Source: Desulfurococcales archaeon
GTDB taxonomy: Archaea > Thermoproteota > Thermoprotei_A > Sulfolobales > NBVN01
Assembly (NCBI GenBank): GCA_026986435.1
Contig: JALSOP010000041.1
Span: 1-53,402 of the forward strand
Length of the DNA stretch: 53,402 bases
Direction of reading: 5' to 3'
The notes under the pieces are model-generated. The model worked only from the letters and a program-made list of their open reading frames with translations, did not search any database and was not told the DNA's origin. This document shows positions 29,604 to 38,416 of the stretch, piece after piece (position 1 is the first letter of the stretch; each line of letters opens with the position of its first letter). The position numbers and the translations under genes are program-made.

Positions 29604-31105
29604 TACCTCATCACCTCCTTGGGGTATGGTGTGGACCTTATCTTGGTGAGGTTATTGGTGTAGAGGTCTCGGATATCGTTTATCCCGAGCACCAGCATGG
29701 CTATGCGGTCAATCCCGATGCCCCACGCCGCCACATTCACCCCGCTTACCCCCGCCGCATTAAGCACCTCCGGCCTGAACATGCCTCCGGGGAAGACCTC
29801 TATCCAACCGAGCTTAGGGTGCTTTATGTAGCCCTCAACAGACGGCTCGGTGAACGGGAAGTACGCCGGCCTGAACATCACCTCCCCTAGCCCGAGCTCC
29901 TTAGCCAGTTCAGTGAAGAACCCGAGGAGGTGCCTAAACGTGACCCTCTTCCCAACGATTATACCCTCGAGCTGATGGAACTCCATGAGGTGAGTTGGGT
30001 CAGGGGTGTCGGGCCTGAATACTCTGTCAAGCGAGAACACCCTGTACTCCCCCGCCCCCCGCTTCATCAACGTTCTGATAGATACCGGGGTTGTGTGGGT
30101 TCTGAGTACTAGTCTTAGAGCCCTTTCCGGCGACCACTTATACCTCCATCCCTTCTCATGAATTTCCTTAACCCTTTCAACTAATTCACGGCTCACTCTC
30201 TCAAGCCTCGGTAACCCCTTAACGAAGTAGACGTCCGTCCCCCTCCTCGCGGGGTGGTACTGAGGTACGAAGAGGGCGTCGAAGTTGAGGAGCTCCGACT
30301 CTATGTGCGGGCCCTTAACCTCCACGAACCCCATCCCGACCAGTATCTCCCTAACACGCTGGAGGAAGTAGGCGTAGGGGTGCTTCCTCACGGGGTGTAT
30401 GGTGGGTACCTCTATGCTGAGGTCGAACTCCTTGAACTCAGCCCCCTCCCACTCACCCGACCTTATTATCTCTGGGGTAAGTGCCGTGATAACCCTCGCC
30501 CTAATTACCCTGCCCTCGCTCCAAGCCAATGCCCCCTCCTTGGTTACCTCAATGATCTGTGTCTTGCTAACAACCTCCTTCACAAGTCTCCTCCTCCTTA
30601 GCTCGCCGAAGTTGGGCGGGTACCTTCCCTCAGCGACCTCCTTCAGCCCTTTGACGACATCGGATACGGTCTCAAAGAAGCTAGACCGGTCACTCCCAAC
30701 TAGCCTCACAATGCCCCCACTAATCTCGACCAGTCCGGCTCTCCTCAGCCTGCCGAGTGCCGCTTTAAGTTCCTTATCAATGACGCCGGACTCCTTTGCC
30801 AGCTCGCTGATCGATGCCTCACCGCCCAGGGCCTCAAGCGTGTTGAGCACCCTAACCTCCGGTAATCCGTTCTCTAGAACCTCCACACCCTCCGGGGTTA
30901 GCTCCGGTCTCTTAATTACGTCCTTAATTACCTTCACAAGACCGAGTCTCTCGAGCTCCGCTAAGTCCCTCTGTATGTCACTTGCTCTCTTCCCTAATGA
31001 ACGGGCGAGCTCCTCTGCAGGGGCGCGTCCCCCGAGCCCGATAAGCACCTCAAGCACGCGGTAGACCCTATCCGGGAGGACGATCCTCTCGTTCTTCCCC
31101 ATCAT
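29603..31105 (-). CDS. pheS: Phenylalanyl-tRNA synthetase alpha subunit
   Basis: 500 aa; N-terminal winged helices; FRPDTPDPTHLMEFHQLEG, GIGIDRIAML class II motifs. Confidence 0.96.
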   Translation of the reverse strand: MMGKNERIVLPDRVYRVLEVLIGLGGRAPAEELARSLGKRASDIQRDLAELERLGLVKVIKDVIKRPELTPEGVEVLENGLPEVRVLNTLEALGGEASISELAKESGVIDKELKAALGRLRRAGLVEISGGIVRLVGSDRSSFFETVSDVVKGLKEVAEGRYPPNFGELRRRRLVKEVVSKTQIIEVTKEGALAWSEGRVIRARVITALTPEIIRSGEWEGAEFKEFDLSIEVPTIHPVRKHPYAYFLQRVREILVGMGFVEVKGPHIESELLNFDALFVPQYHPARRGTDVYFVKGLPRLERVSRELVERVKEIHEKGWRYKWSPERALRLVLRTHTTPVSIRTLMKRGAGEYRVFSLDRVFRPDTPDPTHLMEFHQLEGIIVGKRVTFRHLLGFFTELAKELGLGEVMFRPAYFPFTEPSVEGYIKHPKLGWIEVFPGGMFRPEVLNAAGVSGVNVAAWGIGIDRIAMLVLGINDIRDLYTNNLTKIRSTPYPKEVMR

Positions 31106-31162
31106 CAGCGCCGTTAGAGGACTACGTAGGGGGATTAATTTGTGAGGTACTCCTCCAGGTTA

Positions 31163-31188
31163 TTTCATGTGTTTAAACAAGCATGAAA
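31163..31188. promoter_or_regulatory. Inverted repeat TTTCATG-N12-CATGAAA upstream of osmC-like gene
   Basis: 7-bp perfect arms flanking a GTTTAAAC core. Confidence 0.55.
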
Positions 31189-31207
31189 CTGTAATTACAT
31201 AATTAAA

Positions 31208-31224
31208 TATATCGAAGCGATATA
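31208..31224. promoter_or_regulatory. Inverted repeat TATATCG-aag-CGATATA just upstream of osmC-like start
   Basis: 7-bp perfect arms with 3-nt spacer overlapping the downstream edge of a TATA-like element. Confidence 0.6.
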
Positions 31225-31225
31225 C

Positions 31226-31684
31226 ATGATGGGTATAAACATGCCAACCTTGAAACCAAAAAAGATGACTATTAAGGCTCATTACGAGCCTCCAACTAAA
31301 GTCATCACCGAAATAGGTGGGTTCAGGCTCGTGCAGGATTTACCCAAAGAGATCGGGGGAACAGGTGAGGGTCCGACACCGACCGCACTCCTTCTCGCCT
31401 CACTCGCGGGGTGCTTCGGCATAGTCTCGGCTATACATAGGGACAGGTTCGGCGTTAATGTCGAGTCGATGGAGATAGAAGTATCGGGACTCATAGATGT
31501 TAGGGGCTTTATGGGAGAGAACGTCAAGCCAGGATTCACTGAAGTATCCGCTGTTATTAGGATAAAGAGTGATGCCCCGGAGGAGGCTGTGAAGAAGCTA
31601 ATAGAGTTCGTGAGAGAGCACTGCCCCATCGAAGACACGATTGAGTCGCCCACTCCCGTTAGGGTTGAGGTAATTAAGGAGTGA
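31226..31684 (+). CDS. OsmC/Ohr family protein
   Basis: LLASLAGCFGIVSAIHRDR and EHCPIEDTIESPTPV with two conserved Cys; start could be 31241. Confidence 0.9.
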   Translation: MMGINMPTLKPKKMTIKAHYEPPTKVITEIGGFRLVQDLPKEIGGTGEGPTPTALLLASLAGCFGIVSAIHRDRFGVNVESMEIEVSGLIDVRGFMGENVKPGFTEVSAVIRIKSDAPEEAVKKLIEFVREHCPIEDTIESPTPVRVEVIKE

Positions 31685-31712
31685 ATCTCTACTCGTCACA
31701 GCGGCTTTTTTC

Positions 31713-32489
31713 TTGAAAACACATATCCCAGTGGTGCGGTTGTTGAGTAAACACATACATAACATCCGCTTGTGGGCGACGGGATGTAAAGGTACATATG
31801 TGATCATAAGGGGCAGCCGTATCGTCGCAAAAACCGCGAGCACCCTCCCTCTTAGAGGAGACTACGTGATTGGAGCTTCCTCAACGAGGTCAGTTAGGGG
31901 TCTTGAGGGCACATTAGTCCTCCGGGTATCGGTCAGGTCGCCCGAGGGGGTTATCTGGGAGGGCGAGCAGTGCATTATCGGTAAGGAAGCGTGTCCCCTC
32001 AGCAGGTACACCAAGGCATTGTCCCTGAGTCCCGGGGAGTATGTGCTGGACGTGGACCTGGCGGATACGCCACCCAGCCTTGAGGCGGAGGTATGCATCA
32101 GCCCCGTACCCGTGGAGGGAGGTTTGCTCGTTTCCGGGGCTAGACCGGGTAGGCGCACTAGAATGAGGCCAGCACAGGGTTCAACGAGATCGTGGTCGCT
32201 TATGGTCGGTGAACCGGTTAGGGCAATGGACGCCTGTATTCAGAGGTACTGGCTCTGGTTCTTCGAGCCCCTGACACCTCGGAACAAGGCACTCGTTATC
32301 AGGTTGGAGATAGGTGAGGGCCTAGTGGACTCTATTCACACGGAGCTCCTCCGGGTGGGTGTCTACTCGGAGGTGGTTGTTGATGTACTGACCCCACCTG
32401 GGGGCGGTAATGTTGTGTTCCTCGACCCGGCTAACTTAACACACCCGTTGTTCACCATGCATACGGAGGGGTGCGGTGGTGTTAGCTGA
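31713..32489 (+). CDS. Orphan protein, two beta-rich segments with Cys motifs
   Basis: 258 aa; no known family recognised; GKEACPL and TPRNKALVIRLEIGEGL segments; N-terminus uncertain. Confidence 0.55.
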   Translation: MKTHIPVVRLLSKHIHNIRLWATGCKGTYVIIRGSRIVAKTASTLPLRGDYVIGASSTRSVRGLEGTLVLRVSVRSPEGVIWEGEQCIIGKEACPLSRYTKALSLSPGEYVLDVDLADTPPSLEAEVCISPVPVEGGLLVSGARPGRRTRMRPAQGSTRSWSLMVGEPVRAMDACIQRYWLWFFEPLTPRNKALVIRLEIGEGLVDSIHTELLRVGVYSEVVVDVLTPPGGGNVVFLDPANLTHPLFTMHTEGCGGVS

Positions 32490-33009
32490 GCCCGTCTACA
32501 TTGACCCGTCGGGGGCGAAGGTCAAGGAGAAGCTCCTGGTTTGGTACCCTGTCTCGCTGGTGAGGTTCGGGTGCAGGGATGACTTCCACCTCGTTGACTG
32601 CGTCCTGCCGAGGATCAGCGGGGTGCACTACCACTGGCTAGTCCTCATTGTAAGGGCCGGGGACGACGTAGTCACGAGGTCCGCTCCCCCGGTAGAGGCG
32701 CTCACGCTCAAACACCCCGGGTGCTCCCCCCAGGACCTGAGGATGGCTGTGGAGGCTGATGAGGCGAAGGCAAGAGAGGCCAAGAAGCTCAGCTGGGCGT
32801 ACTACTTCAAGGAGATAAAGGAGATGCTCTGCCTGGACGAGGAACCGATAACGTGGACACCTGCCTACGCACTGACCGAGATTAGGAGGAGGGACGCCAG
32901 ATTCCACTTCCTGGTTTCCGGGAAAAGGATAAGGTCGCTCAACCACCAGAGGCTCATCAGGTTGCTAGGTGTCGACGACTTCCTCTCCCTCGCCGGGGCG
33001 AAGGGTTGA
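32476..33009 (+). CDS. Orphan protein, translationally coupled to upstream orphan
   Basis: 177 aa; GTG start overlaps the upstream ORF end; no recognised family. Confidence 0.6.
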   Translation: MVLAEPVYIDPSGAKVKEKLLVWYPVSLVRFGCRDDFHLVDCVLPRISGVHYHWLVLIVRAGDDVVTRSAPPVEALTLKHPGCSPQDLRMAVEADEAKAREAKKLSWAYYFKEIKEMLCLDEEPITWTPAYALTEIRRRDARFHFLVSGKRIRSLNHQRLIRLLGVDDFLSLAGAKG

Positions 33010-33014
33010 GGTCC

Positions 33015-34859
33015 TTACTCGCCAGCGATTATCCTACCCACATCGACGTGCCCCAGCAGCGGCGGCGGGGTCCTCATGAATGCGTAGCCCGACCTAACAG
33101 CAGGGGTCTTAAGCATGGCTACCCTGTCAGGGGCTAGCTCAAGGACACCCAGGATCTCCCTCGGCACACCGAGGTCCTCTAGGTACTCCCTATCGCTCCT
33201 CAGTATGACCTTAGTGTTAGTGAGCTGGATCACCACTCTGTGCACGTCCCTCGGCGTGTGGGTAGAGAAGATAAGGCCCAGGCCCCTCGCCCTCCCGAGC
33301 CTCGATATCCTGGCTATGAAGTCCGCAAGAACCTCAACCTCCTCCTCAGAGGTGCCCTCGGCGGGGAAGAACCTGTGGGCCTCATCAAGCACGACTATGG
33401 CCGGCCTGGCACCCTCCCTCGCCGACTTCTTCCAGGCGAATAAGCGCCTCAGATACTCGTACGCTATTATGTTGGTTATGAGGTAATGGGCACCCCTGAC
33501 AGCCGCGTAGTCGAGGTCAAGGATCACGGGACCCCTGTAGTTCCTGGCGAGGTCTCTGGCGTAGGGCATCCCTATGAAGCTGTCCCCGACCCTCACATCG
33601 ACCTCCTCGGCGGACGCTATGAAGTTCAAGGCCCTCTCGATGTTCTCGAGAGTCCTTCTATGGATCTTCAGCGTCTTGATAATTCTCTCACTCATCTCCC
33701 TCAAGAGGGCGTAGAGATGGGTGAACGAGACGACCCCGCCTGACTCATGCTCTATGAAGCCGATAACGTTGTCGAGGTAGACCTTCGCCTGCCTAGAGAA
33801 GATCGGGAATATCGAGAGGTTAGGCCTCAGTTGCTGGTACGTAAGCCCTATAGGCAGGAACTCGACAATAGACTCCGAGGCGTCCGGGAACATGATCCTA
33901 AGGATTATCGACCTAGCGCTCCCGAAGTCCCTCCCGGCATCGACGTCGACCTCGACCCTGGGCTCCTCGCCGAACACGAGCTTCGCGGGGGCGGCGACCC
34001 TCTCCATAACATACTCGACGGCGAGCCTATCGAGGCCCTCATCACCTCTCCTAATTGGGACAAGGGCCGTTACCCACCTGGGGGCGGCGTCGGGAGAATA
34101 AACTGCTGCTTCCTCACCTCTAGCAGCGGGTATGACTATCTGCGTGTAGTCGCCCGCTGCGTCAAGAACGGAAACCACAACCTCCGGCCACTCGGTCGAT
34201 AGGGCGTAGAGGAGGTTCTTAATGAGGGTCGTCTTACCCGAGCCTGTCGTGCCTATGATAAGCATGTGCTTGAAGAACTCTCTTCTCGGCAAAGCGACCT
34301 TCACCCTACCCCCGGCGACCGGGTGCGAGCCTGTGTGAAGGTACCCCAGCGTTACACCCTCCTCCGGGAGGCCGAGGACCCTCTCCACCACTCCCGGATC
34401 TGAGGGGATCACGACAGGGGACTGAGGCTCGATTGGTGAGAGGAATGGCTCCCCGTCAGCCGTTAGTATGGTCACGGCCTCTATGACGGCGTTCGTGAGG
34501 AGGGCCTGGGGCTCGGGCTCGAGCGTGGGCGGGGGAGCGGCGCCGAGCTCTGAGGCAGCGTCCTCTCTCCTCATAGACACTACCCTCAGCCCGACAGGTT
34601 TGAGGGTTCGGGCATCAACGGCTATCAAGACGTCGCCAACCCCTATCGAGGAAGCTGTGCTGTAGTATTTGCTTGGTGGGACATCCACTAATACCTTGGA
34701 GTAGCCCTCGCTGACCGAGGAAGGTGCTCTCCTCGACACCACACCGACTAACTCGCCTATACCCTCAGCTATTTTCCTAGCCTTCTCTAACCTTGCCACC
34801 AGATCATCTATCAGGTCAAACAACCTCGCCACCCCCGTAAATAAGGGCCGCTCCGGCAA
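33015..34859 (-). CDS. herA: HerA-family hexameric ATPase/helicase
   Basis: IIGTTGSGKTTLIKNLL, IVVLDEAHRFFPAEG, STHTPRDVHRVVIQLTNTKVILRS; start may be downstream of 34859. Confidence 0.92.
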   Translation of the reverse strand: MPERPLFTGVARLFDLIDDLVARLEKARKIAEGIGELVGVVSRRAPSSVSEGYSKVLVDVPPSKYYSTASSIGVGDVLIAVDARTLKPVGLRVVSMRREDAASELGAAPPPTLEPEPQALLTNAVIEAVTILTADGEPFLSPIEPQSPVVIPSDPGVVERVLGLPEEGVTLGYLHTGSHPVAGGRVKVALPRREFFKHMLIIGTTGSGKTTLIKNLLYALSTEWPEVVVSVLDAAGDYTQIVIPAARGEEAAVYSPDAAPRWVTALVPIRRGDEGLDRLAVEYVMERVAAPAKLVFGEEPRVEVDVDAGRDFGSARSIILRIMFPDASESIVEFLPIGLTYQQLRPNLSIFPIFSRQAKVYLDNVIGFIEHESGGVVSFTHLYALLREMSERIIKTLKIHRRTLENIERALNFIASAEEVDVRVGDSFIGMPYARDLARNYRGPVILDLDYAAVRGAHYLITNIIAYEYLRRLFAWKKSAREGARPAIVVLDEAHRFFPAEGTSEEEVEVLADFIARISRLGRARGLGLIFSTHTPRDVHRVVIQLTNTKVILRSDREYLEDLGVPREILGVLELAPDRVAMLKTPAVRSGYAFMRTPPPLLGHVDVGRIIAGE

Positions 34860-35826
34860 CCCTCAAGGCGGCCTCAGCCTGCCTAGCGAGGTACCTGGCT
34901 ATGACCTTACTCACGTAGTCAGCGCTGTGGATGGGTGCAGGCACGGGTACCCCGCTGGCTAGGGCTGACCTGGCCATGAAGGCCGATACTTCTTCGGGGC
35001 TGAGTGGAGAGCACTCCGGAACCTCGACCCTGAATACCGAGTAACCCCGGTAGGGAGCGTGCCTGACGGCTACGTACGTTATGACGTATCTGATCCCTGC
35101 CCTTAGCGCCTCGGCCTCTCCCAGGAGCAGTGCCGGCCCGCTGGCCTCCCGAAGAGCGAGGGCCAGGATGTCGTGGTCGGCCAGGGCGTGGCCCAGGAGG
35201 CTAACACCCCACACTCTCTTGACCACGAACGCCACAGCGACCCCTTCCGAGCAGGCCCTCTTGACAAGGCCGGCTCTCTCAGCATATAGGGCCCTTACTT
35301 CCTCGGCCCACCTCACGTCCTCTATGCTCGGAGTATGCGATGGCGGACCATCAACAGCTATCAACCAGCCCTCTCCAGCTCTCTCGGCCGCTCTCCGCAG
35401 GGCCTCATTTTCCAGCCCTATCCTGACGTCAGAGGTCGGGACACCCATGACGAGGTCGGGGTCGTCCGCGAACCTGCTCCCGAGCTTGAGGTATCTCGTA
35501 GTCACGCCCGGCCTGTCCTCACCGGCTGTTGCGGCTACGAAGGGCGGCCCCCCTGTTGGGGGTGTGTGAGTGTGTGGGTAAGTTATGGATATCTCTGGGC
35601 CCACGACAGCGTAGGACGCTATGCCGAGCTCTCCCCCTGCCACCATGAGGGTCGCTGAGGCGGCATCAACGCCCATCACGGGAAGCGCCTTGACCCTCCC
35701 GACCTCCCTAACCCTTATCACAGGCTCGGGCTGGGAGTCTGGTTCTAGTGGTGTGCCTGCTCTGGCGGCTATGTTCTCAGCCCTCGACAGAGCCCTCGCT
35801 ACGCTGGCCAGGATGTCCGCGATCAT
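34816..35826 (-). CDS. nurA: NurA-domain nuclease
   Basis: PVMGVDAAS...GIASYAVV, IAVDGPPS, VVKRVWG blocks; directly upstream of and overlapping herA. Confidence 0.85.
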   Translation of the reverse strand: MIADILASVARALSRAENIAARAGTPLEPDSQPEPVIRVREVGRVKALPVMGVDAASATLMVAGGELGIASYAVVGPEISITYPHTHTPPTGGPPFVAATAGEDRPGVTTRYLKLGSRFADDPDLVMGVPTSDVRIGLENEALRRAAERAGEGWLIAVDGPPSHTPSIEDVRWAEEVRALYAERAGLVKRACSEGVAVAFVVKRVWGVSLLGHALADHDILALALREASGPALLLGEAEALRAGIRYVITYVAVRHAPYRGYSVFRVEVPECSPLSPEEVSAFMARSALASGVPVPAPIHSADYVSKVIARYLARQAEAALRVAGAALIYGGGEVV

Positions 35827-35872
35827 ACCAGATAATTCCTCGTGGGGGTAAGTGTTTAAGACCTTTTAAGAA

Positions 35873-36247
35873 TCAGGAGCTAAGACCGATTACCTCCTTC
35901 CTAACCGGGTATGACCTGATGAGGGAGGGGCACTTAATAACGTCCCTCTCGTCGATGACGACCTTACCCACCCCCTCCCCTATAGCTATTCTCACCACGT
36001 AGTACATGCCCCTCGGCGGCGTGCCCTCGAAACCGCAGAGACTTGGTCGGCAATGCTCGTCACCCTTGATGACCCTGTCGATGTAGACTACTACGTCCCC
36101 ATCCAGGTCGCTGAACCTTACCCTGAAGAAGGTACATGGGTCCCTCCGCTTCCTTATTATGAGGAGGTACCTCCTGCCCCCCTCCTCAACGACGTAGTTA
36201 CCGGGAGCGGGTTTAGGGGGCTCATCCACGTACTCACCGACTAGCAA
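35873..36247 (-). CDS. Small Cys-pattern orphan protein, paralogue A
   Basis: 124 aa; C-x27-C-x4-C-x34-C with GDEHCRPSLC; similar to 37266/37278..37637. Confidence 0.65.
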   Translation of the reverse strand: MLVGEYVDEPPKPAPGNYVVEEGGRRYLLIIRKRRDPCTFFRVRFSDLDGDVVVYIDRVIKGDEHCRPSLCGFEGTPPRGMYYVVRIAIGEGVGKVVIDERDVIKCPSLIRSYPVRKEVIGLSS

Positions 36248-36302
36248 TCACCCACCCACGTCACTAATAATGCGCTATAGGGTATATACGTTGAGCACCT
36301 CA

Positions 36303-37229
36303 TCACCTGTACGGACGGAAGCTGAAGCTCCAGCCCGGCTCTGACTTATCCCTAATGAACTTCGCCACCCTAACGGCGTCGACTGTCTCCCTCACGTCAT
36401 GGGCCCTCACTATGTGAGCGCCGTTCCACACAGCTATCGCTGCCGCCGCTAACGACCCCGCCAGCCTCTCTTCGGGCTTCTCTCTCCCAGTTATGGCCTT
36501 GAGGAATGACTTCCTGGATATGCCAACCAGTATTGGGAGGCCGAATGCCCTAAGTATGTCCAGATTAGCTATGACTGTGGCGTCCCACACGTACCACGGC
36601 GGGTTCTTGGGCCTGATGAACCCTATGGCGGGGTCGATAACGATCTTCGCGACGTCCACACCAGCGTCCTCAGCTATCCTGATCGACTCCTCCAAAGCGG
36701 TCATCACTGTCCTGATGGGGTCAGCCCCCTCAATTCTCTGGCCGAGGGGATTAGCCGCGACTATGACAGGGACCCCGTACTCAGCCACGACCTTACACAT
36801 CCTCGGGTCCCCCTTAAGCCCCTTGACATCGTTCACTATGTCAGCTCCTGCCTCGATGGCCTTCTTTGCCACGAACGCCCTGGTAGTGTCTACCGATACC
36901 GGCGCCTTCACGGACGAGTTCTCCTTAATCGCTTCAATGATCGGAACCACCCTCCCGGCCTCCTCCTCCGGGGTCACGTAAGTGTCCAGGTAGGGCGCTG
37001 TCGACATCCCACCTACATCTATGAATGATGCCCCCTCCCGAACCATTTCCTCGGCAAGAGACGCTGCCCTCTCTGGATCCGTCACCACAGAGCCCTTATA
37101 GAAGGACTCCGGCGACGCATTGATCACACCCATAACCCTCACGGGCTCTTCGTCACCGACCGGCACCCCAGCGATCACGGCCTTGATGATGTTGCTCACG
37201 GCATACACCGTAGGGTATACACTGACCAC
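36303..37229 (-). CDS. folP: Dihydropteroate synthase family protein
   Basis: VMGVINASPESFYKGS, GASFIDVGGMST, VDTTRA, VNDVKGLKGD, GISRKSFL. Confidence 0.93.
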   Translation of the reverse strand: MVSVYPTVYAVSNIIKAVIAGVPVGDEEPVRVMGVINASPESFYKGSVVTDPERAASLAEEMVREGASFIDVGGMSTAPYLDTYVTPEEEAGRVVPIIEAIKENSSVKAPVSVDTTRAFVAKKAIEAGADIVNDVKGLKGDPRMCKVVAEYGVPVIVAANPLGQRIEGADPIRTVMTALEESIRIAEDAGVDVAKIVIDPAIGFIRPKNPPWYVWDATVIANLDILRAFGLPILVGISRKSFLKAITGREKPEERLAGSLAAAAIAVWNGAHIVRAHDVRETVDAVRVAKFIRDKSEPGWSFSFRPYR

Positions 37230-37242
37230 CTAATTAGGTGGT
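37225..37242. promoter_or_regulatory. Perfect 18-bp palindrome ACCACCTAATTAGGTGGT at folP start / divergent promoter
   Basis: Self-complementary sequence read directly; overlaps the GTG start of folP. Confidence 0.65.
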
Positions 37243-37277
37243 GCCACTCATTACTGGGCGAGCCTGTGGAGGTAAGA

Positions 37278-37637
37278 GTGAGCAGGGTAGAGGTCGGGGA
37301 GGGTAAAAGAGGGCTGGAGTGCTGGCTGAGACCCGGTAAGGCCTTCCTGCTCATCAGGCCTGGAGCGGCGTGTGAGTCGGTTGCTGCTGAGCCAGTGGGT
37401 GATGGGGCGGTGATCAGGGTGCTGAAGCTATGGCCCGGTAACGAGGACTGTGCACCGCTTTTCTGCGCTGAGGTCGTTCCCCCGCACTCCTTCCTCGTTG
37501 AGGTATCCCTTGATGAGGGGGTGGAGCACGTTGTCTTCCACGTGCTTAAGGCCGTTGACTGCGGAGGAAAAGGTGTTGATGTGATTGGGTTAGTGGGTGA
37601 GTGCGTGCCGGGACCTCAGCCGCAGACCCCCCGGTAG
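37278..37637 (+). CDS. Small Cys-pattern orphan protein, paralogue B
   Basis: C-x25-C-x4-C-x31-C with GNEDCAPLFC; GGAGGT Shine-Dalgarno then GTG at 37278 (ORF track start 37266). Confidence 0.65.
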   Translation: MSRVEVGEGKRGLECWLRPGKAFLLIRPGAACESVAAEPVGDGAVIRVLKLWPGNEDCAPLFCAEVVPPHSFLVEVSLDEGVEHVVFHVLKAVDCGGKGVDVIGLVGECVPGPQPQTPR

Positions 37638-38416
37638 ATTTCGGGCCTCCTGAGCTTCATGAGGGGTAATATCTCTCTTGCTTTACCCAGCTCTTCCTTG
37701 CTTACTTCAGTCTCAACGTACTTCTCCCCGTAGCCTAGGTCGAGCGCTATGTACCCCATGGGGTGGATGAGCGCCGACCTGCCAGTGAAGTGGCTCCCGT
37801 ACTGAACGGCTAGGGCCAGCCACGCAACGTTTTCGTGCGCCCTCACCCTCGCTAGGGCATGCAGTATCTCCTCCTTCCCGTCACCGCGGAACCATGCAGC
37901 CGGTACAGCGAATAGCTCGGTTCCCTGTAGCGCGGCGGTGCGGAAGAGCTCCGGGAACCTGAGGTCGAAGCATATGGCCACCGACACCTTCCAGCCCTTG
38001 ATGTCCACTACTGGCGGGGGCTCCTCACCCCTGAGGAAATAGTCAGATTCCCTGGCGCCATAAGCGTCGTATAGGTGAACCTTCCTGTACGAAGCCACTA
38101 ACTCGCCATCGCTAGAGATAATGACGGCGGTGTTGTAGACGCCATTACCTGCTCTCTCATATATTCCAGCAATGATGCTTGTCCCCCTCTCCCTCGCTAT
38201 GCTGGCTAGCTCCTTAACGAATGGCCCGTCTACGGGCTCAGCCACCTTAGCAAGTCCCTCCTTGTTGAGGAGGGGTAGCGGGGCCATGCTGTACTCTGGG
38301 AGGACAACGAGGTCCGCCCTAGCCCCGCTTAGGAGCTTCCTTATCTTTGAGAGATTCTCCTCCTTGCTCGTGGCGCCCTCTAGCTGGAGAATGCCGATGC
38401 GGAGTGCCTCGCTCAT
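37616..38416 (-). CDS. Carbon-nitrogen hydrolase (nitrilase superfamily)
   Basis: LPEYSMAP (Glu), KVHLYD (Lys), VAICFDLRFPEL (Cys) catalytic motifs. Confidence 0.93.
   Translation of the reverse strand: MSEALRIGILQLEGATSKEENLSKIRKLLSGARADLVVLPEYSMAPLPLLNKEGLAKVAEPVDGPFVKELASIARERGTSIIAGIYERAGNGVYNTAVIISSDGELVASYRKVHLYDAYGARESDYFLRGEEPPPVVDIKGWKVSVAICFDLRFPELFRTAALQGTELFAVPAAWFRGDGKEEILHALARVRAHENVAWLALAVQYGSHFTGRSALIHPMGYIALDLGYGEKYVETEVSKEELGKAREILPLMKLRRPEIYRGVCG

Noticed and set aside
30399-31064. 221 aa plus-strand Ser/Leu-rich ORF opposite pheS
   Set aside because: Ser/Leu/Pro-rich antisense translation of a conserved tRNA synthetase gene
33486-34202. Overlapping plus-strand ORFs (85 aa and 151 aa) opposite herA
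   Set aside because: Antisense ORFs from high-GC codon bias; no recognisable protein motifs and fully inside the well-supported HerA gene
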